A stretch of 64,000 bases of DNA from Pseudomonas flavescens (lineage in GTDB: Bacteria > Pseudomonadota > Gammaproteobacteria > Pseudomonadales > Pseudomonadaceae). Position 1 is the first letter of the stretch, and each line of letters starts with the position of its first letter. The notes below the pieces were generated by a model. That model was not told the DNA's origin and did no database searches. It saw only the letters and a program-made list of their open reading frames with translations. The stretch is taken from contig NZ_JACBYV010000001.1 of NCBI RefSeq assembly GCF_013408425.1, positions 3,658,001 to 3,722,000 of the forward strand. The letters run 5' to 3'. Position numbers and translations under genes: made by a program. Below, piece by piece: positions 7,801-16,218 of the stretch.

Positions 7801-10173
7801 GCCGGCATTGAGGGTGGTACCGCCACTGAAGGTGTTGTTGCCGTTGACGGTCAGATTGGCTGCGCCGTTCTTGATCAGTTGGCCAGTGCCGCTGGTGACG
7901 CCTCCGAGCGTGAGGTTTTGCGTGCCGCCAACGGTCAACGCGGCATTCAGGACGACGACGTTGTTGAGGCTGACCAGCGGCGAGTTGCCGTCCAGCGTTG
8001 CAGCGCCAGCAACGGTCAACGCACCGACGCCCAGCGCCGAGCTGTTGCCGACTGTCAGCGTACCGGCGTTCAGCGTGGTGCCGCCGAGGTAGTTGTTGGC
8101 AGCGTTGAGAATCAGATTGGCCGCGCCGTCTTTCACCAGACGGCCAGCGCCGCTGACCAGCCCGGTCAGGGTCACATTCGCCGTGCCGCCGATGTTCAAG
8201 GCACCGGCGAGCGCCACGGCATTGTTCAGGCTGACGGCCGTATTGGCATCCAGCGTGGTGTTGCTCGCCGTGTTCAACGTTCCGGAACCCAGTGCTGTGT
8301 TGCTGCCGACAATCAATTTGCCAGTGTTCAACGCGGTGTTGCCAAGATAAGTGTTGGCGCCGTTGAGGGTCAGGTCGGCAGCGCCATTCTTGGTCAGCCC
8401 ACCGACACCGGCGACCACGCCACCGAGGGTCAACGCATTGGTCCCCCCCAGGATTAGAGTGCCGGCGAGGTTGACGTTGTTGGCCAGGGTGGCAGCAGTG
8501 CTGGCATTGAGCGAGGTGCCATTCGACGCGTTCAGTGCGCCGGTGCCGAGTGCGGTGTTGGAGCCGACCACCAGCGAACCGGCATTCAGCGCCGTGGTGC
8601 CGGTGTAGGTGTTGTTGCCATTGAGGGTCAGGCTGGATGCGCCGGTCTTGGTCAGGCCGCTGCTGCCGCTGATCAGGCCGCCGAGCGTCAGTGCTCCCGT
8701 GCCGCCAGCCGTCAATGTGCCGCCGAGGCTGATGGCGTTGGCCAGGTTGATCGTGCCCGGTGCGCTCAGCGTTGTCGCGCCGGTGACGTTGAGGGTGCCG
8801 GTACTTAAAGCCTGATTGTTGCTGACCTGCACCGTACCGCCATTGAGCGTGGTATTGCCCAGATAGGTGTTGGCAGCGCTGAGGTTCAACTGGCCGACGC
8901 CGAGTTTGGTCAGGCCACCACTGCCGGAAATCACCCCGCTCAGTGTGGTCGCGTTGGTGCCTTGCAGCGTCACGCCGCCAGCGCCGAGGGAAATCATATT
9001 GCCGATGTTCAACCCGGCATTGCTCGCCTGCAGAATCCCGCCGTTGGAGGTGATCACGCCGCTGCCGAAGGTGGCGCTGTTGTTGAACTGGGCGACACCG
9101 CCATTGAGCGTGGTCGCGCCGCTGACCAGAGGCCCCTGCAAGGTCCAGGTGCCACTGTTGAGGGTCAGGTTGTTAAAGTTGACGTAAGTGGCGCTCGAGG
9201 CAGTGCCGACACCGGTGGTGCCACCGCCGACGCCGACCGGATTTTGCAGGATCAGGCTGTTGGTGCCGCCGGCGCCGCCATCGACCGTGCCGGTCGGGGC
9301 GAAGGTCAGGTTGATGCCGATCAGTCCACCCAGACCTACACTGATCTGCACGCCGTCTCCGACCTGCACCGAGGAACCGGTCACCGCGGTAAAGGTGTTG
9401 GTGCTCGCCGCGCCCATCGAGACACCGCCAGTAATAGCACCCGCGTTGGTGAAGGTATTGCCTGCCGCTGACGTCTCGAACGCAACACGACCGTTGATGA
9501 CGCCGGTGCTGCTGTTGGTCATGCTGACTTGCGAGCCACCGTAGACGCCAATCACCGGCGTATCGGCCAGGGTGATGCCACCGACAGACAAACCGGTTGA
9601 GGTGATGGTGCCGTTGTTGGTGATGGTGGTGGTACCGGCAGCGGCATTGTTCACGGCGATGCCCAAGCCGTCGATGCTGGTCAGGTTGAGGCCCAGCAGC
9701 ATGCCCGTGCCGCGAATGATACCGCTGGCATTGTTGAGCACGCTGACCGTGCTTGTTGCGCCGGTGCCGATGAACGCACCGCCGCTCAACACCGAGACCA
9801 GCCCCAGTAGCGCCGGATCGATAGTGCCGGAGTTGTTCAGGGAAATGTTCACCCCGGTCAGGTCCATCACGTGGCCGCCGAGGGTCGCATTCATCTGCGC
9901 GCCGGAGTTGACGTTGACCGTCAGGCCGCTGGTAGCGCTGGAGAAGTTGTTGAGAAACAGCGGCAGGCTCGGCACACCGGTGCAGGTAACCGTCGATCCG
10001 CTGGTGCTGCAGGTAGCAAAGGCGGTTGGACTGAATCCCGCGCCGAGGAGCAGCGCGGCCAACGCCAACTTGCCTGACCGTCGGGAGCCCTTGCGGCAAC
10101 GCTTGCTGAGCTCATGAGTGACCGCCCAGCAACCCAACGAAGCATTCCATACCAACGCAAATACGTGATTCAT
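1876..10173 (-). CDS. Giant type V autotransporter adhesin-like protein (2765 aa)
   Basis: I place the start at MNHVFALVWN (10173) because AAGGAAG precedes it by about 9 bases and the first 53 residues form an extended signal peptide (ESPR) ending near PTAFA. The frame runs further upstream, but without a good ribosome-binding site. The passenger (about 55-2480) is low in charge and rich in Gly, Asn, Thr and Leu. It carries about 17 copies of the autotransporter-associated strand repeat (pattern TLNAGTLxVGSNxALGxG). Two WDG...VDGGSG...NWTD modules lie near residues 1120 and 1848. The last 280 residues (from about 2485) form the outer-membrane barrel and end in the expected phenylalanine (LGLNIAF). 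The protein should be displayed at the cell surface as a beta-helix; the ligand is unknown. Confidence 0.92.
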   Translation of the reverse strand: MNHVFALVWNASLGCWAVTHELSKRCRKGSRRSGKLALAALLLGAGFSPTAFATCSTSGSTVTCTGVPSLPLFLNNFSSATSGLTVNVNSGAQMNATLGGHVMDLTGVNISLNNSGTIDPALLGLVSVLSGGAFIGTGATSTVSVLNNASGIIRGTGMLLGLNLTSIDGLGIAVNNAAAGTTTITNNGTITSTGLSVGGITLADTPVIGVYGGSQVSMTNSSTGVINGRVAFETSAAGNTFTNAGAITGGVSMGAASTNTFTAVTGSSVQVGDGVQISVGLGGLIGINLTFAPTGTVDGGAGGTNSLILQNPVGVGGGTTGVGTASSATYVNFNNLTLNSGTWTLQGPLVSGATTLNGGVAQFNNSATFGSGVITSNGGILQASNAGLNIGNMISLGAGGVTLQGTNATTLSGVISGSGGLTKLGVGQLNLSAANTYLGNTTLNGGTVQVSNNQALSTGTLNVTGATTLSAPGTINLANAISLGGTLTAGGTGALTLGGLISGSSGLTKTGASSLTLNGNNTYTGTTALNAGSLVVGSNTALGTGALNASNGTSLNASTAATLANNVNLAGTLILGGTNALTLGGVVAGVGGLTKNGAADLTLNGANTYLGNTALNTGKLIVGSNTALGSGTLNTASNTTLDANTAVSLNNAVALAGALNIGGTANVTLTGLVSGAGRLVKDGAANLILNAANNYLGGTTLNAGTLTVGNSSALGVGALTVAGAATLDGNSPLVSLNNVVVLNAALTVGGTQNLTLGGVTSGTGQLIKNGAANLTVNGNNTFSGGTTLNAGTLTLGNASGLGSGALIVGGAAALDNSAAFGIGNALTLNAGLTVAGNNDLSLNGIIDGAGSLTKNGLSDLTLAGNNAFTGALDIVSGSVTTLNNNALGNTSGVNVSAGAGLNLGSDASLGALTGSGSVQLTGSNTLTVGSGNVTSTFDGDLSGSGGLIKVGTGTLNLTGINGITGNTAINGGIVDLSGSLASAQVNVNTGGTLTGTGSAIGSVNVNSGAHLALSSGNLLSASALTLAAGSNVDVALGTPSTTSLMNVGGNLTLNGNLNVTDAGGFGVGVYRLFNYTGALTNLGLDVASVPVGYGLGDLVVQTGIANQINIQVSAPNVNIRYWDGSQTIANGVVDGGSGIWSAVGTNWTDANGLVNQPWVGDFAVFQGTAGTVTVNGTQAFTGMQFLTDGYNVVNDAAGQLTAFNGTGGTTSLRVDPGVTATINANIDGSGILNKLDAGTLVLGGANAYTGGTQLDGGRIIVGSNTALGTGTLTANAGTQLDSNAAVTLANAAALNGNLTVVGSNALTLGGVIGGTGGLIKNGVANLILGGSNTFLGPVALNAGGLILASNSALGSGTLNAAGGTTLDASAGVSLNNAVNLAGNLGIGGTADLTLAGTVNGAGSLSKNGAANLTLSGNNSFLGGIILNAGSLSVGSNSALGLGNLTVAGASALDSNSALSLGNSVVLNANLSNTGSNNLTLAGVVSGAGGLINNGASNLTLNGINTYSGGTTLNAGTVTLGTGASMGSGALTVAGASTLDNSAPLVLANNVNLNSNLSLAGNNNLTLGGVVAGAGTLTKNGLADVTLSGNNTFSGTFDVLSGSLTTLSGTALGNDSTVNLGGGAALNLGASAGLASLTGSGTTLIGTGNTLSVGGSNVSSTFAGVLSGDGGLTKLGTGSVTLSGISDLTGDANVNAGTLQVNGSLASSNVLVNSGGTLSGSGAVTGAVTVADGGNLAGVTGSTLSVGSLAFSANSNFDVGLGTPVSGGGNALVNVGGNLTLDGTLNVSDIGGFGNGVYRLIDYTGGLTDNGMLIGTVPGSVSTGDLQLQTAQANQINLLVTVPGVTVQFWDGNQLVANGAVDGGSGAWGTGTTNWTDVNGTSNRVWTSNFAVFQGAAGSVTVNGAQTITGMQFVTDGYSLQNGTAGSLNLLNGSLGNASVRVDPNATATLGVALNGTGTLGKYDAGTLVLSAANGYTGGTALNGGKLVVGDNAALGTGVLTAANGTALDSSANVSLANAVVLDGGLNLVGSNALTLGGGISGTGSLIKTGSSALTLSGNNSYSGGTLLGAGTLVVGSNAALGTGALVTVSGTTLDNSTVIDLANALELNGSLTLAGSNDLTLSGVISGNGALNKQGTTELTLSGNNTFGGSLNIFNGTLHLIGNTALGNADLNVATTASVSVGGLNKVDALSGSGALALAAGSTLQVGTGGTSSVYDGSISGAGQLTKVGTGKQVLNGNSTIDDGTTVVEGNLIVGGAAGSTATLASDIGVTQGAMLGGHGIIIGNVNLASGATLDPGNSIGTLRINGDLSLNSGSTLIIEAEPDGRSDRVIATGIVSLGGANLSVLAGAGNWASNTQYNIIQAASLNGTFGSVSSNLAFLTPQVAYTGNSATLLLNRNDIAFASVAQTDNQRAVASSLDVAGAGSVYDAVAVLRADQASLAYDSLSGEIHASTRGAMFDDSRHVRDAIGTRLRNAQSQAPSEGVLHVDADSGMTFWVQGYGSWGDSNGNRNVADLDHNTQGALLGIDMPLNDTWRAGLAAGYGNSDLDADARNSSAKVDSTSLTAYLGGQWDALHLRVGASHAWSDVDSSRHVKVGSLEEHVKADYNVGTTQVFGELGYEIKAGDLALEPFVGLAHVEVDSDSFRETGGSTALSGDSEKARATYSSLGLRASTPAASVAGVPLSVQSSLAWQHVLDEPSESRRLGLAGNDSFSVKGVPVSRDTAVLQLGVSARIAPQASLDLGYSGQVGDGYQDHGVRLGLNIAF
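3500..8900 (-). repeat. Internal repeats of the autotransporter passenger with a 2181-base super-period
   Basis: Besides the roughly 70-90-residue strand repeat, a larger block is duplicated. The WDG module complement GCCGTCCCAG occurs at 4621 and again at 6802, exactly 2181 bases (727 codons) apart. The flanking segments (GVYRL...YTG before it, VRVDP...LDAGTLVL after it) repeat in the same order. Copies differ at many codons, so the duplication is not recent. Boundaries given are approximate. Confidence 0.75.
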
Positions 10174-10453
10174 TGCGACCACTTCCTTGTAGTTTGAAAA
10201 CACTCCCGATGGAGTCATGCGGGACTGAGTGAACAAACCGTCGCTTAAATACAGCAGCAAAAATGAAAAATGGTAGCGCTTGGCCATTTATATTTAAGGT
10301 GGCGTCTCCTTTTGCGACGACCGGCAGGCAAAGGCATGTGAGGCCTGTGATCGAATAACTCTCGGGAGGCATGCCTCGGCCAGCCTTCTGAGTATTTCGG
10401 AGGGTCACTCGAGCCACCTGTAAGCCAAGGGTATCGATCCGCCAAACCAGAAA
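10174..10453. other. Upstream region of the autotransporter gene, no further gene seen
   Basis: The stretch between the autotransporter start and the terminator of the next gene holds the AAGGAAG ribosome-binding site (just above 10180). I see no convincing promoter hexamers or operator palindromes. Short frames here lack start signals and family features. Confidence 0.4.
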
Positions 10454-10481
10454 CGAAAAAGCCCAGCACACTGGCTGGGCT
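10454..10481 (-). terminator. Rho-independent terminator
   Basis: An 8-bp stem AGCCCAGC/GCTGGGCT with a 6-base loop (10460-10481) is followed on the minus strand by TTTTT. It lies just after the stop of the small gene ending at 10505 and insulates it from the autotransporter gene. Confidence 0.85.
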
Positions 10482-10504
10482 TGCGGCTCACTGACGTTCT
10501 GCGA

Positions 10505-10744
10505 TCAGTCGGTCTTGGCGCTGCCTTCTTCCCGATCGGTCATCGCATCCTGATCGGAGCCGGGGTTGCCGGGCGGGGGCGTCCAGTCGACGCGGTGCTT
10601 TTTGGCTTCGGACTCGTCAGCGCCCTGCTTGGGCTCGGACTCGGCATCGTCGAGCCCGGAGCCGTGGCCTTGGCCAGCGTCGGGCGTCTTGCGTGATGGG
10701 CCCTGGTAAGGCGCTTCCGGGCCGTTGTTGTCTTCGACTGTCAT
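10505..10744 (-). CDS. Small disordered acidic protein of unknown function
   Basis: This 79-residue protein starts MTVEDNNGPEAPYQGPSRK. The start at 10744 is preceded by GGGAGA at 7 bases and is preferred over a longer frame reaching to 10915. It is rich in Glu, Asp, Lys, Gly and Pro with almost no hydrophobic residues, so it is probably unstructured in the cytoplasm. No domain is recognisable. A well-formed terminator directly follows, which supports a real transcription unit. Similar short hydrophilic proteins are often stress-induced, but nothing in this sequence shows that. Confidence 0.6.
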   Translation of the reverse strand: MTVEDNNGPEAPYQGPSRKTPDAGQGHGSGLDDAESEPKQGADESEAKKHRVDWTPPPGNPGSDQDAMTDREEGSAKTD

Positions 10745-10940
10745 GACAGATCTCCCGTGTCGGCGCGGAACATCCGCACCTATGAATCTGAAGGCACGGG
10801 TGGAGATGAAGTGCCATGGCTTCGACGGACGGCAACGATGGGTGGCGATCACGGGCGCGATGCGCTGGCTAGCATCGCATCGCGCCAGGGCGACGCCTAC
10901 AAACACGCTTTCCATCCTGCAGCGGTGCGGCGCTCGCCCT

Positions 10941-11597
10941 TCAATCCGCAGCAGGCGCGCCGTAACGCCAGCGGGTGAAGTTGTGCAGGGTCAGCAGGCC
11001 GCAGATGACCATCAGCGGGATCAGCAGCACGCCGGAGATGATCGAGCCCCACCAGGCGACGTTGGACTGCCAGGTTCTGCCTTTACCTTCCGCCACGATC
11101 ACCAGGCGCGTGGCCACTTCGCCAAAGCGCGCATCGGGCGTCAGCACGTTCACCTCGAGGTTGTAGTCCCCTGGCTCCATGGGGATGTGCGAGACAGCGC
11201 GGGTGATCTCGTTGCTGCCGTAGCTGGTGAGCTCCTGGGCCACGTCGCCCTGCCCCGCAGAGATCAGTTCGCCTGCCGGTGTGCGCAGCTTCCACGCCAG
11301 GGTCATCGGGGCGGGTGGGTATTCGACCCACTGTTCGTTTTCCCAGATCGGCCCGCCGGACAGCTTGCGCACGGTATACAGCGGCAGCTCATCGGTGGAG
11401 AACACCACGGCCAGGGTATCGAACTCGAGCGTTCGGGCCTTGACCGGAAATTCCAGGGTGGCGCCTTCATCGAGGCGGATCGGTACGTCCAGCGGCAGCG
11501 TCGTCGCCCAGACGGAGAACAGACGAAGCGCGACAACCGACAGCAACAGGCTCAGGCCCAGGCTGCCCCAGAGGATCGCTTTGCTCTTGTGACTCAA
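10941..11597 (-). CDS. Membrane-anchored protein of unknown function, probable TTG start
   Basis: I choose the TTG at 11597 (protein LSHKSKAILWGSLG...) because AGGGAG lies 8 bases upstream. The frame could extend to an ATG at 11690, which has no such signal and would add a poorly coding-like segment. The 218-residue product has a TM helix near residues 7-30 (ILWGSLGLSLLLSVVALRL) and another near 188-210 (IISGVLLIPLMVICGLL). Between them lies a roughly 150-residue domain rich in beta strands, probably periplasmic, with a segment such as EPGDYNLEVNVL resembling an immunoglobulin-like strand set. No enzyme motif is visible. It may be part of an envelope sensor or assembly factor; I do not recognise the family. 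Confidence 0.6.
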   Translation of the reverse strand: MSHKSKAILWGSLGLSLLLSVVALRLFSVWATTLPLDVPIRLDEGATLEFPVKARTLEFDTLAVVFSTDELPLYTVRKLSGGPIWENEQWVEYPPAPMTLAWKLRTPAGELISAGQGDVAQELTSYGSNEITRAVSHIPMEPGDYNLEVNVLTPDARFGEVATRLVIVAEGKGRTWQSNVAWWGSIISGVLLIPLMVICGLLTLHNFTRWRYGAPAAD

Positions 11598-11920
11598 TGC
11601 TCGACTCCCTACAGACCGATCCAACCGAAAAAGAGCTGCAAGGCTACTCGATATGCCTGCGTGGATCACCTTCCGCAATGCGCGGTTCACGCACGCGAGC
11701 GCTATGCAGCCTCGACATGACCGGCCCTGCCGGTGTTACCGCCCGCCACCTCTCCCACCCCCAGTGCCCGATTAACGTGCACCTCGCCACCTGTTGCTTC
11801 ATTAGGTGACACCTCGCCTTTGCCCAATGCCAGGCGCGCCACCCACCACCATTGGCTAACCCGTTGTTGCGCCAGCACAAACACTCGGACGAGCACCTGT
11901 GGCTCACTAATTGCTTTGTT

Positions 11921-11946
11921 TGGATAAACGGATAATTGGATACATT
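11921..11946 (+). promoter_or_regulatory. Triple 8-bp-spaced GGATA repeat upstream of the GntR gene
   Basis: GGATA occurs at 11924, 11932 and 11940, each exactly 8 bases apart, ending 16 bases before the regulator start. It lies in an AT-rich pocket at the end of an otherwise featureless 364-base gap (11598-11961). It could be the autoregulatory site of the GntR protein or part of its promoter. Confidence 0.35.
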
Positions 11947-11961
11947 TATTCAGGAAAGCCT

Positions 11962-12630
11962 ATGCACAGCGCTCCGCTCTACACCCACCGCCAGCCCGTT
12001 ACCGCCGAAGAAGAGGCTTACAACTTTCTGCTCGCGGCGATCTGCGCGGGTCGTTACCGCAAGGGTGACCGCCTGGTGGCCGAGGACATCGCCACTGAAA
12101 TAGGCACCAGCCGCATGCCCGTGCGCGAGGCGTTTCGGCGCCTGGATGCACAAGGGCTGGTCACCCTGCGACCCAATCGCGGGGCCATCGTCAGTGGTCT
12201 GGACATCGAGCAGATGAACGAAGTCTTCGAGATGCGCAGTGCCCTGGAAGGCCTGGCGATACGCGTTGCGACTAGCAAGGTCACCGAGCGGCACCTGACC
12301 ATTCTGGAGCGGCTGCTCGATGACATGGACGAGTGCCGCGACGACACCGCGCAATGGGTCGTGCGGCACCGCAACTTCCACGAATACCTGTGCAGCCTCA
12401 GTGAACGCCCGCGGCTGATGAAGCAGATCGTGGCGCTCTACTCGCTGATCGAGGCACCGATGCGCCTCTGGCTCGAACATGGCGACAAGCCGCTGAGCGG
12501 CCGTGAAGAACACGAACAGATTCTGCTAGCGCTGCGCACCCGCGACGCGGACCTCGCCGAGCGGGTGATCCGCGGACACATCGAAGGCACGCTGCCGGCA
12601 CTGACTCTTTTTCTGCAAGCCGAACAATAA
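11962..12630 (+). CDS. GntR-family (FCD-type) transcriptional regulator
   Basis: The start at 11962 follows AGGAAAG by about 6 bases; an upstream in-frame ATG at 11911 lacks a site. The 222-residue protein has an N-terminal winged helix (about 15-75, with VREAFRRLDAQGLV and the RPNRGAIVSG wing) and a C-terminal all-helical FCD ligand domain (from about 85). FCD domains bind small acids, often with a metal held by Asp and His residues; FHEYL and IRGHIEG are at the right places. It precedes the transporter/gamma-glutamyltransferase genes on the same strand and likely controls them in response to a substrate or breakdown product. Confidence 0.9.
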   Translation: MHSAPLYTHRQPVTAEEEAYNFLLAAICAGRYRKGDRLVAEDIATEIGTSRMPVREAFRRLDAQGLVTLRPNRGAIVSGLDIEQMNEVFEMRSALEGLAIRVATSKVTERHLTILERLLDDMDECRDDTAQWVVRHRNFHEYLCSLSERPRLMKQIVALYSLIEAPMRLWLEHGDKPLSGREEHEQILLALRTRDADLAERVIRGHIEGTLPALTLFLQAEQ

Positions 12631-12635
12631 AAAAC

Positions 12636-12661
12636 GGGCCGACCCGAAGCGGGTCTCGCCC
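12636..12661. terminator. Hairpin between gntR gene and transporter genes
   Basis: GGGC-C-GACCCG-AAG-CGGGTC-TC-GCCC forms a two-part stem. The T-run that would make it a classical terminator is on the minus strand (AAAAAA precedes it on plus), so for the plus-strand genes it is at most a partial attenuator or RNA stabiliser. Confidence 0.35.
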
Positions 12662-12714
12662 AGCCGAACTTCTTGACTGCTGCCCTCCCCATCAACAGCA
12701 AACGGAGTTTCACC

Positions 12715-13521
12715 ATGCGCCCTTCGTGTTCCCTCATCGCCGCGGTCACCCTCGGTCTGGCCTCCTCGTTCGCATCGGCCGCCGTGGTGGTGCCCGATCG
12801 CCTGAAAGATGCCGACAAGCTGACCTATTGCTCCGGGATGGACTCCCCACCGCTGGTGTCCTTCGACGCGGCGCAGAAACCGCAAGGGCTCGCCGTGGAC
12901 CTTGGTTTGCAGATCGCCAAACGGCTGGGTGACAAGCAGGTGGCGTGGCGTGTCATTCCCTTCTCCGGGCTGGTGCCTGCCCTGCTGGCCAGCCAGTGCG
13001 ACCTGATCGTCGATCAGCTGTTCGACAAGCCGGAGCGGCGCGAGGTCATCGACATCGTCAATTACATGTACTCCAGTCAATCGGTGGTGGTCCCCAAGGG
13101 CAACCCGAAGGGCATCGAGGCGCTGGACGACCTGTCCGGTCACAAGGTCGCCGTGCTGAACGGCTCGACCATCAAGACCCTGCTCGACGCCGAGAACGAG
13201 ACACTCGCCAAGGCCGGCAAGCCGCCCATGAAGCTGGTGGTCTACAACACCGACACCGATGCCTTCCAGGCTCTGCGCATCAGCCAGGTAGACGCCTATG
13301 GCACCACGGTGGAAACCGCAGGCTACTACGCTGCCATGGCGCCGGACCTGTTTCAGGAAGGCGTACCGGCGTTCGGTCGCATCCTCACCGGCATCGGCAT
13401 CCGCAAGGACGACCCGCAACTCTCCGCCGCCGTCCAGCAGGTGATCACCGACATGCGTGCTGACGGAAGTTATGCACAGCTGCTCGGCAAGTGGCACGTC
13501 GACAGCGACAAGCTGGACTGA
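12715..13521 (+). CDS. Amino-acid ABC transporter, periplasmic binding protein
   Basis: The 268-residue protein starts with a Sec signal peptide cut near SFASA/A (residues 1-22). CGGAG precedes the ATG by 7 bases. The mature part follows the family-3 solute-binding layout: CSGMDSPPLVSFD near the start, a GLAVDLGLQIAKRLG motif, the DLIVDQLFDKPERREVIDIV segment that replaces the usual D...ITPERK, and a second lobe with VAVLNGSTIKTLL. This points to a polar amino acid or small amine as ligand. It is the first gene of a tightly spaced series with permease and ATPase. Its distinctive feature is that a second, PotF-like binding protein sits in the same operon. Confidence 0.9.
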   Translation: MRPSCSLIAAVTLGLASSFASAAVVVPDRLKDADKLTYCSGMDSPPLVSFDAAQKPQGLAVDLGLQIAKRLGDKQVAWRVIPFSGLVPALLASQCDLIVDQLFDKPERREVIDIVNYMYSSQSVVVPKGNPKGIEALDDLSGHKVAVLNGSTIKTLLDAENETLAKAGKPPMKLVVYNTDTDAFQALRISQVDAYGTTVETAGYYAAMAPDLFQEGVPAFGRILTGIGIRKDDPQLSAAVQQVITDMRADGSYAQLLGKWHVDSDKLD

Positions 13522-13532
13522 GGAGCGGATCG

Positions 13533-14303
13533 ATGAATTTCAATTGGGACATATTCTGGCAGTACCTGCTGCAGCCCAGTGACGTTTACCTGAACGCCCT
13601 GTGGCTGACCTGCGTGATCGCCGTTCTGTCCATGACCCTGGGCTGCGTGCTGGGGCTGATCGCGGCCCTGATGCGCCTGTCGGGCAACCCGCTGCTGCAG
13701 TACCCGGTGCGTTTCTACGTCTGGCTGATGCGTGGCACGCCACTGCTGGTGCAGATCGTGTTCCTCTACACGGCCCTCGCCGCCGGCGGCATCTTCCGCT
13801 TCGAGGACATCGACCTCGGCTGGGTGGTGATCCCTGGCAACATCCAGGCAGCGATCATCGCCCTGGGCCTCAACGAAGGCGCCTACATGGCGGAAATCAT
13901 TCGTGCCGGCATCGCGGCGGTGGACAAGGGTCAGTACGAAGCCGGGCGTTCGCTGGGCATGACCTTCGCCAAACTCATGCGCCGCATCGTGCTGCCCCAG
14001 GCGTTCCGGGTCATCGTGCCGCCGCTGGGCAACGAGTTCAACGTGATGCTCAAGAACACCACGCTGGTCAGCGTGATCGGCGTGCAGGAGCTGCTGCTCA
14101 GTACCCAGATGATCACCTCGGCCACCTTCCGGGTGTTCGAGCTGTACCTGGTGGTGGCGATCTACTTCCTGCTGCTGACGACGCTCTGGGGCTTCTTCCA
14201 GAGCTGGCTGGAGCGGCGCTTCGGGCAATCCGACCGGCGCCCCGCCACGGCCTCGAAGCGACTGTTCGGCAGCTACACGGCAAAACTTCTGAGGGGGCGT
14301 TGA
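13533..14303 (+). CDS. Amino-acid ABC transporter permease (HisM/GlnP family)
   Basis: The ATG at 13533 has AGGAG 8 bases upstream and lies 11 bases after the binding-protein stop. The 256-residue inner-membrane protein has an N-terminal hydrophobic block ([21 protein letters not shown]) and the family signature region [17 protein letters not shown]. The EAA loop, which contacts the ATPase, reads [26 protein letters not shown] in separate parts near residues 132-157. Only one permease gene is present, so the transporter probably works with a homodimeric channel. The C-terminal tail is short and basic. Confidence 0.92.
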   Translation: MNFNWDIFWQYLLQPSDVYLNALWLTCVIAVLSMTLGCVLGLIAALMRLSGNPLLQYPVRFYVWLMRGTPLLVQIVFLYTALAAGGIFRFEDIDLGWVVIPGNIQAAIIALGLNEGAYMAEIIRAGIAAVDKGQYEAGRSLGMTFAKLMRRIVLPQAFRVIVPPLGNEFNVMLKNTTLVSVIGVQELLLSTQMITSATFRVFELYLVVAIYFLLLTTLWGFFQSWLERRFGQSDRRPATASKRLFGSYTAKLLRGR

Positions 14304-14304
14304 G

Positions 14305-16195
<1,891 letters not shown>

Positions 16196-16218
16196 ATCCG
16201 TTTCGAAGAGCTTCCGCC

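Noticed and set aside
3500..8900. CRISPR-like impression of regular repeats
   Set aside because: Repeats are coding, diverged and not separated by unique spacers; they belong to the autotransporter passenger.
2454..10117. Many long open frames on the plus strand opposite the autotransporter (for example 4793-5659, 5660-6433, 7157-8092)
   Set aside because: They mirror the repeated, low-complexity passenger codons and show only Pro/Leu/Val-rich or Ala/Gly-rich translations with no start signals or domains.
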